31,959 nucleotides of DNA from Sterolibacterium sp964521075 (GTDB lineage Bacteria > Pseudomonadota > Gammaproteobacteria > Burkholderiales > Rhodocyclaceae): positions 1 through 31,959 of the forward strand of contig CAZFPI010000018.1 in assembly GCA_964521075.1 (NCBI GenBank), written 5' to 3'. The notes beneath the pieces were generated by a model, which was not told where the DNA came from, ran no database searches, and saw nothing but the letters and a program-made list of their open reading frames with translations. Positions 8,501 through 17,330 of this stretch are shown piece by piece. The position numbers and the translations under genes are program-made. Position 1 is the stretch's first letter, and the number at the start of each line of letters is the position of its first letter.

Positions 8501-9951
8501 GCCCGGCCAGCACGAGAAACCGGCGTCATTTTTCCCACCGGCGCACCCAGCACCACATGGGCGTTGATGCCGCCAAAACCGAAGGCATTGATGGCAGCGA
8601 TGCGCTGCACATCCCCGTCAGGCCAGGGCTCCTGCCGGTCGATCACGCGAAAACGTGTCTGAGACAACATCTCATGCGGTTGCTGGCAATGCAGGGTCGG
8701 CGGCAATACGCCATGGTGAATGGCCATTGCCGCCTTGATGACCCCCGCCACCCCGGCAGCCGGCATGGTGTGGCCAATCATGGATTTCACCGAGCCCAGT
8801 ACAGGCCGCGCCTCCCCGGGCTCTGTCGCCGGGCACGCGCCGAAAAACTCCTTCAACGTCTGCAACTCGGCCAGATCACCAGTCGGCGTCCCCGTACCAT
8901 GCGCCTCCACCAGGCCAATTTTTTCCCGATCCAGACCGGTCTGCGCCCAGGCACGGCGCAAGGCCATCAACTGGCCCTCCACCGCCGGAGCCAGCAAGCT
9001 GCTGCTACGCCCGTCGCTGGCAGAGGCCACGCCATGAATCACAGCATAAATACGGTCATCATCCCGCTCAGCATCGGACAAGCGTTTGACCACCAGCATG
9101 CCGATGCCCTCACCCGCGAGGATGCCATCCGCCGCTGCAGAAAAAGGACGGGCCACCTGGCTCCGCGAAAGAGCTCCAAGCTGGCAGAAAGTCGCCCAGA
9201 AGGTCAGATCATGCGTGAAGTGCAGACCACCGACGAGCATCATGTCGCACTGTCCGGAGCGCAAGGCATCGCAAGCCTGCTCGAGTGCGATCAATGAGCT
9301 GGCGCAAGCCGCATCCACCGTATACGCCGGGCCATGCAGATCCAGCCGGTTGGCCAGACGCGAAGCCACCAGGTTCGGAATCATGCCCACAGCCACATCC
9401 GGGCCGTAGTAATCCAGCCGGCTCTTGATCTGAGCACGAACCTGCTGCAGCTGCTCGGCGGAAATATCGGGAATCAGGTCTTGCAGCGTCTGCAAGGTTT
9501 GCTCGACCTGCCGGACATGCTGCTCAAGCCGCAATGTCCCGGCACTCAGATAATTGCCCCGTCCGATGATGACGCCGGTTCTTTCACGCGGAAAATCCCG
9601 GCTGGCGTACCCGGCATCCGCAAGGGCCTCGACGCCAACGCGCAGGCTCAACAACTGATCCGGATCTGCAGAGGCCGCCGCCTTCGGCATCACACCATAC
9701 TTGAGCGGGTCAAAATCCGCATAGGCATCGACGAAGCCGCCACGGCGACAATAAAAACGGTCGACTTCCGTTGATTCGGGATCGTAGAACACCGAAGCCC
9801 AGCGTTGTTCGGGCACATCGCTGATGGCATCCACGCCATGGCAGATGTTATCCCAGTAGCGCGCCAGATTCGGCGCGCCAGGATAGATGCAGGCCATGCC
9901 GATGATGGCAACCGGTTCTCTGCCCCCGGGCGACGAAGGTTTCACAGCCAC
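5512..9951 (-). CDS. Type I PKS/secondary lipid synthase: KS-AT-DH-PPTase
   Basis: The product is 1479 aa. The N-terminal ketosynthase has the full triad C216 (DAACASS), H351 (VEAHGTGTP) and H394 (IGHT), so it is a true KS and not a chain-length factor. The acyltransferase has S634 (GHSIGEF) and H737 (GFHSP). However, FPGVDNS replaces FPGQGSQ, and Leu sits at about 659 where malonyl-using ATs have Arg. A double-hotdog dehydratase follows with H996 (TDHELY) and D1167 (LLDNMGQ). The last 230 or so residues are an Sfp-type phosphopantetheinyl transferase with GVDIEKI (D1388) and WVAKESAAK (K1428). There is no ACP, KR or TE, so it must work with the larger synthase encoded 15 bases upstream and with the free ACP. 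The start is GTG at 9951; a second GTG at 9945 is possible. Confidence 0.88.
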   Translation of the reverse strand: MAVKPSSPGGREPVAIIGMACIYPGAPNLARYWDNICHGVDAISDVPEQRWASVFYDPESTEVDRFYCRRGGFVDAYADFDPLKYGVMPKAAASADPDQLLSLRVGVEALADAGYASRDFPRERTGVIIGRGNYLSAGTLRLEQHVRQVEQTLQTLQDLIPDISAEQLQQVRAQIKSRLDYYGPDVAVGMIPNLVASRLANRLDLHGPAYTVDAACASSLIALEQACDALRSGQCDMMLVGGLHFTHDLTFWATFCQLGALSRSQVARPFSAAADGILAGEGIGMLVVKRLSDAERDDDRIYAVIHGVASASDGRSSSLLAPAVEGQLMALRRAWAQTGLDREKIGLVEAHGTGTPTGDLAELQTLKEFFGACPATEPGEARPVLGSVKSMIGHTMPAAGVAGVIKAAMAIHHGVLPPTLHCQQPHEMLSQTRFRVIDRQEPWPDGDVQRIAAINAFGFGGINAHVVLGAPVGKMTPVSRAGRAALPRVVTIAAHSREELQERLQRQHWDSEAGTGIWRLAIIEPDDKRVDLALRVVGKGRPWHGRNQIYFSGDGLIAGGGKVAFVFPGVDNSFEPQAEDVAAYFHLPLSEHCQRADPAQALFRVVLGLNKFNHLMFSALSRLHIKADGMAGHSIGEFSAMAAGGMLSQERVNAVMGVLEQDPATLQVPDVIFLAAACGADVAQTAIAGLADICISHDNCPHQIILCGKAAAIDVAARRLLDANVLSQRLPFVSGFHSPMFAGHMQQYRDFYADTELHEPNVPVWSATSGEIFPASMEEKKRLALEHLVQPVRFRQLIENMYADGFRAFVQVGTGSVVGFIEDTLKNRDHLAISANVPRRSGMAQLCHLVAALWVEGANLDHGLLGFESEGDGATGSSNAIRLRLGVPLVRLEHALVLQNSLTAQLSGGLLDSEAGADPLQQAYRQTLQVIQQASQDVQAAWQLHRGTPQAVEPLVVSPENTPAIPGAALPAMAPFKRVVRQQLDITDNIPYVTDHELYPQRPGWPVAADRHPVVPLTMEIMLIREAIEAEMPGFVVTRFREVHAFNWLVVDKPTGVEIRMNMQQYPDIEVEIAGYMKAKATVDTHYPAPASRFESQRSGVFERRSQQRTTPFENPRPAAIDARHLYEDQWMFHGPAYQGVVQLGPIADNGISGRLKVSAGKGALLDNMGQLAGYWVMEQDRDSLAMPISVDRINFFGPPPPVGDEFDCRIWVRHLDGVSCVTDQQLTNDHGQVLVAMEGWQTRRYQMDRDFFMQTKQLQQKLVSEVIDETVVLFHDRYDTAIVRDYLSKRFLNRPEVADYEATSPRRRRQWLNGRVAAKDAVRRYLWSRHGRVDLYPKELRISNNVQGQPCVEPHVTDAFDEPVFLSIAHKDSMAVAMASGCAIGVDIEKIESRSEEFLRLVMSEEEIARLPDVAREDWVTRVWVAKESAAKRAGTGLEGKPKHYALQEINGEKLRINEQWITTRRYGDYIIGWTVES

Positions 9952-9966
9952 GTTTCAGCCCCGGCC

Positions 9967-12900
9967 TCAGGAAACCATGCCCATGCTCTCGGGCGTGGCG
10001 CACATGAAAACCACCTGGGCATCTTCCCTTGCCCCTTGCTGCACTTCGCGCAGCAAGGCATCGATCCCCTCATCAAGCGGAATCAGGCCGATACCCTTGC
10101 GTGCATATTCGCGCTCCAGTTCTGCCGACACCATGCCTGCTCCGGCCCAGGGGCCCCAATTCACCGAAAGGACACGCCCCGCGATACGGCCCTGCAGGGC
10201 ATGAGCAATTTTGTCGAGTACGTCATTGGCCGTTGCGTAATCCACCTGCCCCTTGTTGCCAAATGCCCCGGCCACGCTGGAGAAGAAAACGACAAAACGC
10301 ACATCATCGCGAACCAGCTTGTAGAGCATCAGCGCGCCACGCACCTTGGTATCGAAAACACGCTGAAAGCTCTCAGGCGTCTTGTGGCGCAGGAGTTTAT
10401 CCTCGACCACCCCGGCACCGTGAATCACACCATCGAGACGACCATGACGACGGTAGAGCTCCTCGATGAACAGGCCAAAGGCATCGATGTCGCGCACATC
10501 CATCGCCGTGTAATTCACCCGGCCGCCAGCAGCCCTGATCGCCGCCAGTGTCTGGCGAATTTCATGAACCGCCAGCACACGCGAAGCCTCTTTTTCCACC
10601 TCGGCCGGTTTCCATTCGGAATGCTGCCGGATCAAGGCCAGACGCAAGGCTTTTTGATCCCCCGCCAGCGACTCATTCGCCTCCTCTTCCCGGGGCAAGG
10701 CAGAACGCCCCACCAGCTCGAGCTGGCAATGAAAACGCCGGGCCAGTTCGATGGCCAGATTCGCCGTAATGCCACGAGCTCCACCCGTGAGCAAAATGAT
10801 GCTGTTGTGGTCGAGCCCGATCTGCGTTGCCGCCCCCGTCAAAGGCAAGGGGGCCGGAATGATTTCCACACGGTGGCGGCTGCCACCCTGCCAGGCCACT
10901 TCGGTCAGCGGGTTCTCGGCCAGCAGCTCGATTTCCAGATAAGCCGCCAGCTCCTCTGCAGGCTCCTCCACATCGAGATCCACACAATGTACCTTGACTT
11001 CTGGCCACTCCTTCGTCACGGTCTTGAGCATGCCGGCCACCCCCGCACCGTGCCCGAAATCGTCCGGCGCACCTGTCCCGCTGCCGCTGAAATACCCGAA
11101 ATTTCCGCCCAGACCACTGGCAACCAGCAGACAGGAAGCCTTATGCAGCAGCGTCTCGCGTACCAGCCCGAAAAACCGCTTGACGTCACGCACCCGGGCA
11201 ATAGAGCTCAAGCCAAAAAGGTGCACCAGACCATCAACCTGATCGAGTGCCTCCGGCCAGGCCGCATGCTCCGAAAAATCGACTACCCGCACCGTCGCGC
11301 CACGCGCCTCCAGACGTGTGGCCAGCGATGCAGCCACCCCCAGGCCATCATCGGTGACGAGAAACTGCTTGCCGGAAAAAGCCTGCCCCCCCGCCACCGC
11401 CCTGGGAGCATCCGTGCTCCGCAGGACATAGCGCATCAGCCCTGGCGCGACGCCTGTCCCCGATGCATTCGGGGAAGATACAGGAACCTCAGGCAAGGTC
11501 GTCTCGATCTCTACAGCCGAAGCCGGAGCCGGGGAAGCCCCTCCGGTATCCGCATGAAGCTTCAGCCAATCGACAATAGCCCGCAGGGTTTTCAGCGCAG
11601 CCAGCGTCTCCAGCGCACTATCCTTGTCCTTGAGGATGCCTTGCAGACCCAGCTTTTCGGACAATTCCCCCACGATTTCCAGCCGCTTGATGGAATCAAT
11701 CGACAGATCCGCCTCCAGATCGAGATCCAGATCCAGCACGTCTTCCGGATACCCCGTCCGCTGGCTGACGATAGACAGCAAGACCTGACGCGCATCCAGG
11801 CGCACCGGGGCAGTGGCCACTTCCCGGGCAGTAACCGTCTGAGGAATCGGCGCATTATTTGCTGGTAACTTGTCATGCAGCCAGGCGGTGATCGCATGGA
11901 GCGTCTTTTGTGCCGCAAGCTGTTCGAGCAGGGCATCTGCCTTGTCGCCCAGCTGGTGACGCAGGCCGATCCGCTCGGCCAGCTCGCCCATGATCTCGAT
12001 ACGCTTGATGGAGTCGATCGACAGATCCGCCTCCAGATCGAGCTCGGGGTCAAGCATATCCACGGGGTAACCCGTGCGCTCACTGACAATGGCAAGCAGC
12101 GTGTCGCGCACATTCAGTACCGGGGCCGTGGCCTCAGGGGGAAGGGACGCTGGAGCAGGCTCGAGCCGGGGCGAAACCTGTGCGGGCAAAGCCGCGCTGC
12201 CGACGGCCCGCACCGGTGGCTGAACCGGCGTTCCCAGCAAACCCAGCATGACATCCCGCTGCGCCTGAACGAGGTCGCGCATATTGTTGAGGTAACTGAA
12301 TACGGCCTGATCCGCCGAAGTCTGCGCGGGCAGGAAAGTGCCTCCTCCCGTCGACAACGACAGCGGTGCAAGGAGGGGACGCCCGGCATGGCGCGGCGCA
12401 TCGCCCAAAGCAGGGCGGGCCCGCGCCCCGTTAATCAGCCAGCGGGTCGAAGACTGGCGACAGGGCTTGTCCATATCCACGAGCGAAGCAGCACGCCCCG
12501 CCCACAAGGGAGCAGCATCCAGTTGCGGCAGCAGGACAGCCAGTTGCCCCAAAGCCTCCAGCAAGACAGGCACACCAGGCTGGCCTTTCTGGTCAGTGGC
12601 AATGACATGATGCGGGCGACCTGCCAGAATTTTCTGGATCAACCCTGTCAGCACCCGCGCCGGGCCGACCTCGACAAAAATACGCGCGCCATCGGCATAC
12701 ATCTGCTCGATCTGCTCGACAAAGCGCACCGGATTCACAATCTGGCTGGCCAGCAGCCGCTTGACTTCATCCAGCTTGTCCGGATAAGGCCGTGCCGTGA
12801 CATTTGAATAAACCGAAACTGCCGGATTCAGCGGTTGCAGCGCAATCCCGTCGAGCACATCGGCAAAAACCTTCTCGGCACGAGCCACGACAGGGGAATG

Positions 12901-15900
12901 GAAAGCACAGGCCACTTCGATGGGGCGAGCCGCAATGCCACGTTCCTTGAGCATCACCAAAGCCGCGTCGACCGCCCGGGTCGAACCGGAAATCACGGTC
13001 TGCGCCGGGCTGTTCTGGTTCGCCAGAACCACGCCGCTCCCCGCTCCCGGCGGGAACAGGGCTTCGAGGGTTTCACGCCCCGCGCTGACGGCTGCCATGC
13101 GGCCAGGATCATCGCCTGCTGCATCAAGAATGGCGCAACCGCGCCGCTCGCTCAGATGCAGCAAGGCCGGCAGGTCATACCCCCGGGCAACGGCCAGCGC
13201 GACCAGCTCACCATAGCTGTGGCCTGCCAGCATGTCGGGGCGAATACCCAGCGACTGCAGCAAAGTCGCCATCGCGTAATCGGCCATCCCCAGTGTTGGC
13301 TGGGCCACCCGGGTATCGGTGATGGCCTGCTGCTGCCGCTGTTGTTCTTCGCGGCTGTAAGCCGTGGGCGGAAACATTTTGTCCATCCAGGGCAAGCCTT
13401 GCTCAAGTATTTCCTGCAAAGCCGGGAAGGTCACAAAAACATCCTGCAACATCCCCGGGCTCTGGCTGCCCTGCCCCGGGAACACGAAAGCCAGCTTGCC
13501 CGGCATTTCGTGCTGACGGTAATGCACACCCTCCTGTTTCTCGCGCAAATGAGCGCATTCCAGGCGGAAAACCAGCTCGCTGACATCCTTCGCAACAATG
13601 GCGCACTGTACCTGCCCGCTGCCCTGCGAGGAGATCGTCCAGGCCAGATCGCGCAACGGCAGCAAGGCATCCGACTCGCGCAGGAAACGGGCGAACGCCT
13701 GCATCCGCCGCGCAACAACGTCGAAAGTCTCGCCCCGGAACAGGAAAAGCTCCGCAGCCCAGCGAACCACGCCGCTACCACTATGGGCGGCTTGTCCATC
13801 AGCCCGCCAGGAAGAAAGCACAGCGTGAAAATTCGTCCCACCAAAGCCAAAGGCACTGACTGCCGCATAGGCCTGTTTCTGTGGCCAGGGAATGGCCGCC
13901 GCATTCAGCCTGAACGGGCTGTGGTCGGCGTCATAGCCAGCATTGGGTTTCTCGATACCGATGGTCGGCGGCAAAACCTGGTGATACAGAGCTTTGGCCA
14001 CCTTGATGAAGCCCGCGATTCCCGCCGCGCATTTGGTGTGGCCTATCTGGCTCTTCACGGAGCCCAGCCCCGCCGAGAACGGCAAAGCCCCCCCTGCGTT
14101 GAAAATCTCCGTCAGTGTTTGTAACTCGGTTCGATCCCCCACGACGGTTCCCGTACCATGCGCCTCCACCAGCCCGACAGCACCGGGCAACACACCTGCC
14201 TGCCAGTAGGCGCGTTCCAGTGCGCGCTTTTGCCCTTCCTTGCGCGGAGCTGTCAGGCCCAGCCCCTTGCCATCGCTAGAACCAGCGATTCCGTCGATGA
14301 CGGCGTAAATCCTGTCACCATCGCGCCGTGCATCCGACAAACGCTTGAGCACGACCACACCCACACCTTCACCCAGACAAATGCCATCCGCCGAATCATC
14401 GAAGGAACGACAAGAGCCCGTCGGAGAAAGTGCCTTGACGCTGGCGAACATCAGGAAATCATTGATGCTGTTGTGAAAATCCGCCCCACCTGCCAGCACC
14501 ATATCGCTGCTGCCGCTACGCAATTCCTTGACGGCAACTTCAATGGCGGTCAGCGAACTCGCGCAGGCAGCATCGACGGAATAATTGACACCGCCCAGCC
14601 CCAGCCGATTAGCAATGCGTCCGGAAATGACATTTACCAGCACCCCCGGGAAGGAATCCTCGGTCAGGTCAGGCAAAACGGCATCGAGCTCCGGCGGCAT
14701 CTCGCCCAGATACTGGGCATAGCTGTTGCGAAAAACGTAAGCATTGGACAAGTCCATGCCGGATTCTGCGCCGAAGATCACCGAGGTTTTTTCGCGGTCG
14801 AAATAACGCCCTGTCTCGTCGTAACCCGCATCGGCCAAGGCGCGGCTGGCAACTTCCAGGCTCAGCAACTGCGCGGGCTCAATAGCGGCCAGAGACTGCG
14901 GCGGGATGCCATACCGCAGCGGATCAAAAGTCACTTCATCGATGAAGCCGCCCCACTTGCTCGGCGTCTTGCCCCGCCCGGCCACACCGGCCTGGTAATA
15001 CTGTTCGACATTCCAGCGGTCTGCCGGCACTTCGCCAACCAGATTCCGCCCTTCGACGATATTGGCCCAATAACTTTCCAGATCCGGGGAGCCCGGATAA
15101 ATGCAGGACATGCCGACAATGGCGACGGGTTCGGCCTGCCGGTTGCGCGGCAAGGCAGGCACAGACTGCTTCGCCAGAAATTCTGCCGCCCCCGAACTGA
15201 CCGACTGATGCAGCTCGGCCATGGAAACCGGCTGACGGCAAAGCGATGCCACCTGGCCGATCATGTACATGCCCTCGGCTTCCTGTCCGCGCGCATCCAC
15301 ATCGACGAGATGATCGCCCTCGCGGCGAACGCCCTTGGTCGCGATACGCAAACGGCCGACATTGAGGTTTTCCAGCGTGCTCCAGATACTTTGCTGGTCC
15401 AGCCCTTCGGCCTGGAGCCGCTGCTTTTCCGCATTGAACTGATCGACAAAACCGGAACGCAAACAACGGGTCGCATGGCCCGGAGCAGTTTCCAGCAAGA
15501 CCGTATCCTCACCCGCAACGATCTTCTTCTGGAACGTCTCATTGACAGCCCCGCAGGTAACGGCCTCATGCGTCGTGATGTAGGCCGAACCCATCAGAAC
15601 GCCAATTTTCGCGCCACGCGCCGCCAGGGGGGCAGCCATGGCGGACACCATCGCGGCAGAACGGGCATCGTGAATACCGCCTGCAAACAGGATATGCAAC
15701 TCACCGGCCTGTTCAAAGCCCAGCAAAAGCTGAATCTGCTGTTCCCAAAGCACGAAGCTGAAGCGCGGCCCGACATGGCCACCACATTCGCGCCCCTCGA
15801 AAACGAAATGCCGCGCGCCATCCTTGAGAAACAGCGTCAGCAAACCCGGAGAGGGGACATGCAGATAGGCCGGGATACCCTGCTCCACCAGCGCACGCGC

Positions 15901-17217
15901 CTGGGAGGGCCGGCCACCCGCCAAAAGGACGACGGAGGGGCGGAACTCCTGAATCAGGGAAAGATGCGGCTTCAGGATTTCCGGTGCGGCAAAACCTAGC
16001 ACCCCCACCCCCCAGCTGCGCCCCCCCACTGCCGCGCGGGTTTCTTCCAGGAGCTTGCGCGCCCCGGCTTCCTGCATCAGCGACAAGGCCAGAAAAGGCA
16101 GTGCGCCATTTTCCGCCACGGCAGCAGCAAAAGCCGCCGTATCGCTCACGCGCGTCATCGGCCCCTGCGCGACGGGATAACGAAGGCCATGCGCCACAGC
16201 CAGCGGGTTATGTTCCCGCAATACATCCAGATTCACGGCCTGATGCAAATGCCCCACCATGCCAACACGCAAGGCATTGAGCAAGGCCTCGACACTCGCA
16301 CATTGCGCGGCCAGCGGCCTGGCCAGCGCCGCATCCTGCCCCACAGGCAAAGCCCGGCGTTCGCCTTGCGCGGACATCAGTGCACGCACCTGCTCTGCCG
16401 GAAGCGCATCGTATTCCGCAACGGTCAACCCCGGCCGCGAATAAACGCTATAGCCGCCCAGCAAACGGGTTTCGCTGCCATCCATTGCGCGAAGATCCGT
16501 CTTGATGTCTTCCGGCAAGTGGCACTCCGCCAACAAGGCCAGCTGGCTGTCCAGCACGACACCGAAAGCTCCGCCAGCCACCGCCGCAGCGGCGGTGTGC
16601 ATGCCGATACCGCCCTGACACCAGACGGGAACACGCCGGGCCCGGGCCAGATCGGCGACACGCTGAAGCAGGACAAAACTGCTCTCTTCACCAACGGGGC
16701 CGCCGCTTTCCTGGCCCTTGGCAATCAAGCCATTCGCCCCGGCTGCCAGAGCCTTTTCAGCTTCAGCCAGCGTCGTCACCTGAACGATCACGGGGCAGCG
16801 GGGCAGCCAGTCCTGCAAATCCCTGTCCGCCGTCAGGACAACAAAAGCCGCAAGTTCGGGAATTTCCTCCGGGCGCAGGGCAATATGATCCGGGACACGA
16901 ACACCGCAAAAGGCAGGCCGGCCGACCTGCCTCGAGTTTTCCTGCGTCAGGAAAGAAAACACTGCCGGCCAATGTACCGGGTCACGCCCAAGGTCGATGG
17001 CAACCGCCGCCTGCTGACGACAAAAAGCACGGGCCAGGGCAAGGTCGGGACGCTCAAAGGGCGTAATCCCCAAAATCCGCAGAAACTCTGATTCTGGTTC
17101 TGATTCTGAGCCCGGCCACCCGCACCCCCGACGCTGCCAGACCGAAAAATCCGGGTCAAGACCATTCCCGCCGGAACAAGTGCTACCCTCTCCCTGCCGT
17201 GTTTCAGTCAGCAACAT
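9967..17217 (-). CDS. Type I PKS/Pfa-like synthase: NMO-NMO-KS-AT-ACP-ACP-KR
   Basis: The product is 2416 aa. Two nitronate-monooxygenase/PfaD-like barrels come first. The first (about 45-320) has AKGQESGGP at about 168-174; the second (about 340-570) has ECGGH at 477-481. Next comes a ketosynthase from about 696 with C885, H1020 and H1060. The acyltransferase has FPGQGSQ near 1241, S1334 (GHSYGE), R1359 and H1440 (CAFH), consistent with malonyl-CoA. Two ACP domains follow with LSIDSIKR sites (S1736, S1842). The ketoreductase has a structural half at about 1940-2125, the NADP-binding TGGARGI near 2141 and Y2327 in DYATAN. The flavin domains probably act as enoyl reductases, as PfaD does in PUFA synthesis. 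No DH or TE is present; the partner synthase supplies DH. It is the first gene of the operon. The ATG at 17217 follows a G-rich ribosome binding site. Confidence 0.9.
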   Translation of the reverse strand: MLLTETRQGEGSTCSGGNGLDPDFSVWQRRGCGWPGSESEPESEFLRILGITPFERPDLALARAFCRQQAAVAIDLGRDPVHWPAVFSFLTQENSRQVGRPAFCGVRVPDHIALRPEEIPELAAFVVLTADRDLQDWLPRCPVIVQVTTLAEAEKALAAGANGLIAKGQESGGPVGEESSFVLLQRVADLARARRVPVWCQGGIGMHTAAAAVAGGAFGVVLDSQLALLAECHLPEDIKTDLRAMDGSETRLLGGYSVYSRPGLTVAEYDALPAEQVRALMSAQGERRALPVGQDAALARPLAAQCASVEALLNALRVGMVGHLHQAVNLDVLREHNPLAVAHGLRYPVAQGPMTRVSDTAAFAAAVAENGALPFLALSLMQEAGARKLLEETRAAVGGRSWGVGVLGFAAPEILKPHLSLIQEFRPSVVLLAGGRPSQARALVEQGIPAYLHVPSPGLLTLFLKDGARHFVFEGRECGGHVGPRFSFVLWEQQIQLLLGFEQAGELHILFAGGIHDARSAAMVSAMAAPLAARGAKIGVLMGSAYITTHEAVTCGAVNETFQKKIVAGEDTVLLETAPGHATRCLRSGFVDQFNAEKQRLQAEGLDQQSIWSTLENLNVGRLRIATKGVRREGDHLVDVDARGQEAEGMYMIGQVASLCRQPVSMAELHQSVSSGAAEFLAKQSVPALPRNRQAEPVAIVGMSCIYPGSPDLESYWANIVEGRNLVGEVPADRWNVEQYYQAGVAGRGKTPSKWGGFIDEVTFDPLRYGIPPQSLAAIEPAQLLSLEVASRALADAGYDETGRYFDREKTSVIFGAESGMDLSNAYVFRNSYAQYLGEMPPELDAVLPDLTEDSFPGVLVNVISGRIANRLGLGGVNYSVDAACASSLTAIEVAVKELRSGSSDMVLAGGADFHNSINDFLMFASVKALSPTGSCRSFDDSADGICLGEGVGVVVLKRLSDARRDGDRIYAVIDGIAGSSDGKGLGLTAPRKEGQKRALERAYWQAGVLPGAVGLVEAHGTGTVVGDRTELQTLTEIFNAGGALPFSAGLGSVKSQIGHTKCAAGIAGFIKVAKALYHQVLPPTIGIEKPNAGYDADHSPFRLNAAAIPWPQKQAYAAVSAFGFGGTNFHAVLSSWRADGQAAHSGSGVVRWAAELFLFRGETFDVVARRMQAFARFLRESDALLPLRDLAWTISSQGSGQVQCAIVAKDVSELVFRLECAHLREKQEGVHYRQHEMPGKLAFVFPGQGSQSPGMLQDVFVTFPALQEILEQGLPWMDKMFPPTAYSREEQQRQQQAITDTRVAQPTLGMADYAMATLLQSLGIRPDMLAGHSYGELVALAVARGYDLPALLHLSERRGCAILDAAGDDPGRMAAVSAGRETLEALFPPGAGSGVVLANQNSPAQTVISGSTRAVDAALVMLKERGIAARPIEVACAFHSPVVARAEKVFADVLDGIALQPLNPAVSVYSNVTARPYPDKLDEVKRLLASQIVNPVRFVEQIEQMYADGARIFVEVGPARVLTGLIQKILAGRPHHVIATDQKGQPGVPVLLEALGQLAVLLPQLDAAPLWAGRAASLVDMDKPCRQSSTRWLINGARARPALGDAPRHAGRPLLAPLSLSTGGGTFLPAQTSADQAVFSYLNNMRDLVQAQRDVMLGLLGTPVQPPVRAVGSAALPAQVSPRLEPAPASLPPEATAPVLNVRDTLLAIVSERTGYPVDMLDPELDLEADLSIDSIKRIEIMGELAERIGLRHQLGDKADALLEQLAAQKTLHAITAWLHDKLPANNAPIPQTVTAREVATAPVRLDARQVLLSIVSQRTGYPEDVLDLDLDLEADLSIDSIKRLEIVGELSEKLGLQGILKDKDSALETLAALKTLRAIVDWLKLHADTGGASPAPASAVEIETTLPEVPVSSPNASGTGVAPGLMRYVLRSTDAPRAVAGGQAFSGKQFLVTDDGLGVAASLATRLEARGATVRVVDFSEHAAWPEALDQVDGLVHLFGLSSIARVRDVKRFFGLVRETLLHKASCLLVASGLGGNFGYFSGSGTGAPDDFGHGAGVAGMLKTVTKEWPEVKVHCVDLDVEEPAEELAAYLEIELLAENPLTEVAWQGGSRHRVEIIPAPLPLTGAATQIGLDHNSIILLTGGARGITANLAIELARRFHCQLELVGRSALPREEEANESLAGDQKALRLALIRQHSEWKPAEVEKEASRVLAVHEIRQTLAAIRAAGGRVNYTAMDVRDIDAFGLFIEELYRRHGRLDGVIHGAGVVEDKLLRHKTPESFQRVFDTKVRGALMLYKLVRDDVRFVVFFSSVAGAFGNKGQVDYATANDVLDKIAHALQGRIAGRVLSVNWGPWAGAGMVSAELEREYARKGIGLIPLDEGIDALLREVQQGAREDAQVVFMCATPESMGMVS
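17087..17110 (-). repeat. In-frame hexanucleotide tandem repeat in the synthase N-terminus
   Basis: Four 6-base units (TCTGAT, TCTGGT, TCTGAT, TCTGAG on the plus strand) encode the acidic Ser-Glu run SESEPESE just before the first flavin domain. Gain or loss of a unit would keep the frame and only change the length of the leader peptide. Confidence 0.8.
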
Positions 17218-17261
17218 CCACCCCCCAATTTGCCGCCACCAGTCATGAATATTTTTGCCTT

Positions 17262-17296
17262 CTCCCGGAAAACACCGGCATTCCGGTGTCAGGGAG
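17262..17296 (-). promoter_or_regulatory. Compound stem-loop in the synthase-operon leader
   Basis: An inner perfect 7-bp hairpin (ACACCGG, loop CATT, CCGGTGT; 17272-17289) is flanked by a 5-bp outer match (CTCCC at 17262-17266, GGGAG at 17292-17296). It lies between the proposed promoter and the start codon of the 2416-aa synthase, so it would form at the 5' end of the operon mRNA. No run of U follows in the minus direction, so a simple terminator is unlikely. A role in mRNA stability or translation control is inference. Confidence 0.45.
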
Positions 17297-17300
17297 CGCG

Positions 17301-17330
17301 ATTAAATTCTTTTTTACCTTTACATTCCAA
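17301..17330 (-). promoter_or_regulatory. Candidate sigma-70 promoter of the polyketide operon
   Basis: Read on the minus strand, TTGGAA (17325-17330) and TTTAAT (17301-17306) are separated by 18 bases in an A-rich spacer. They match the -35 and -10 consensus at four and five of six positions. Transcription would begin around 17294 and give a leader of about 75 bases before the ATG at 17217. No other good promoter was seen in the gap between the divergent genes. Confidence 0.4.

Noticed and set aside
7255..9297. Long open frame (680 codons) on the plus strand opposite the second synthase
   Set aside because: It lies entirely antisense to well-conserved KS and AT codons, its His/Arg/Gln-rich product resembles no family, and such frames are common opposite GC-rich genes.
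8500..9920. Chain-length factor in place of the second ketosynthase, as in PfaC
   Set aside because: The complete Cys-His-His triad (C216, H351, H394) is present, so it is a catalytic KS.
9805..11868. Long open frame (687 codons) on the plus strand opposite the KR and ACP region
   Set aside because: It mirrors codon bias of the true gene on the other strand and has no recognisable domain or ribosome binding site.
14158..15999. Long open frame (613 codons) on the plus strand opposite the KS and flavin domains
   Set aside because: It is antisense to catalytic motifs of the 2416-aa synthase and shows no protein family features.
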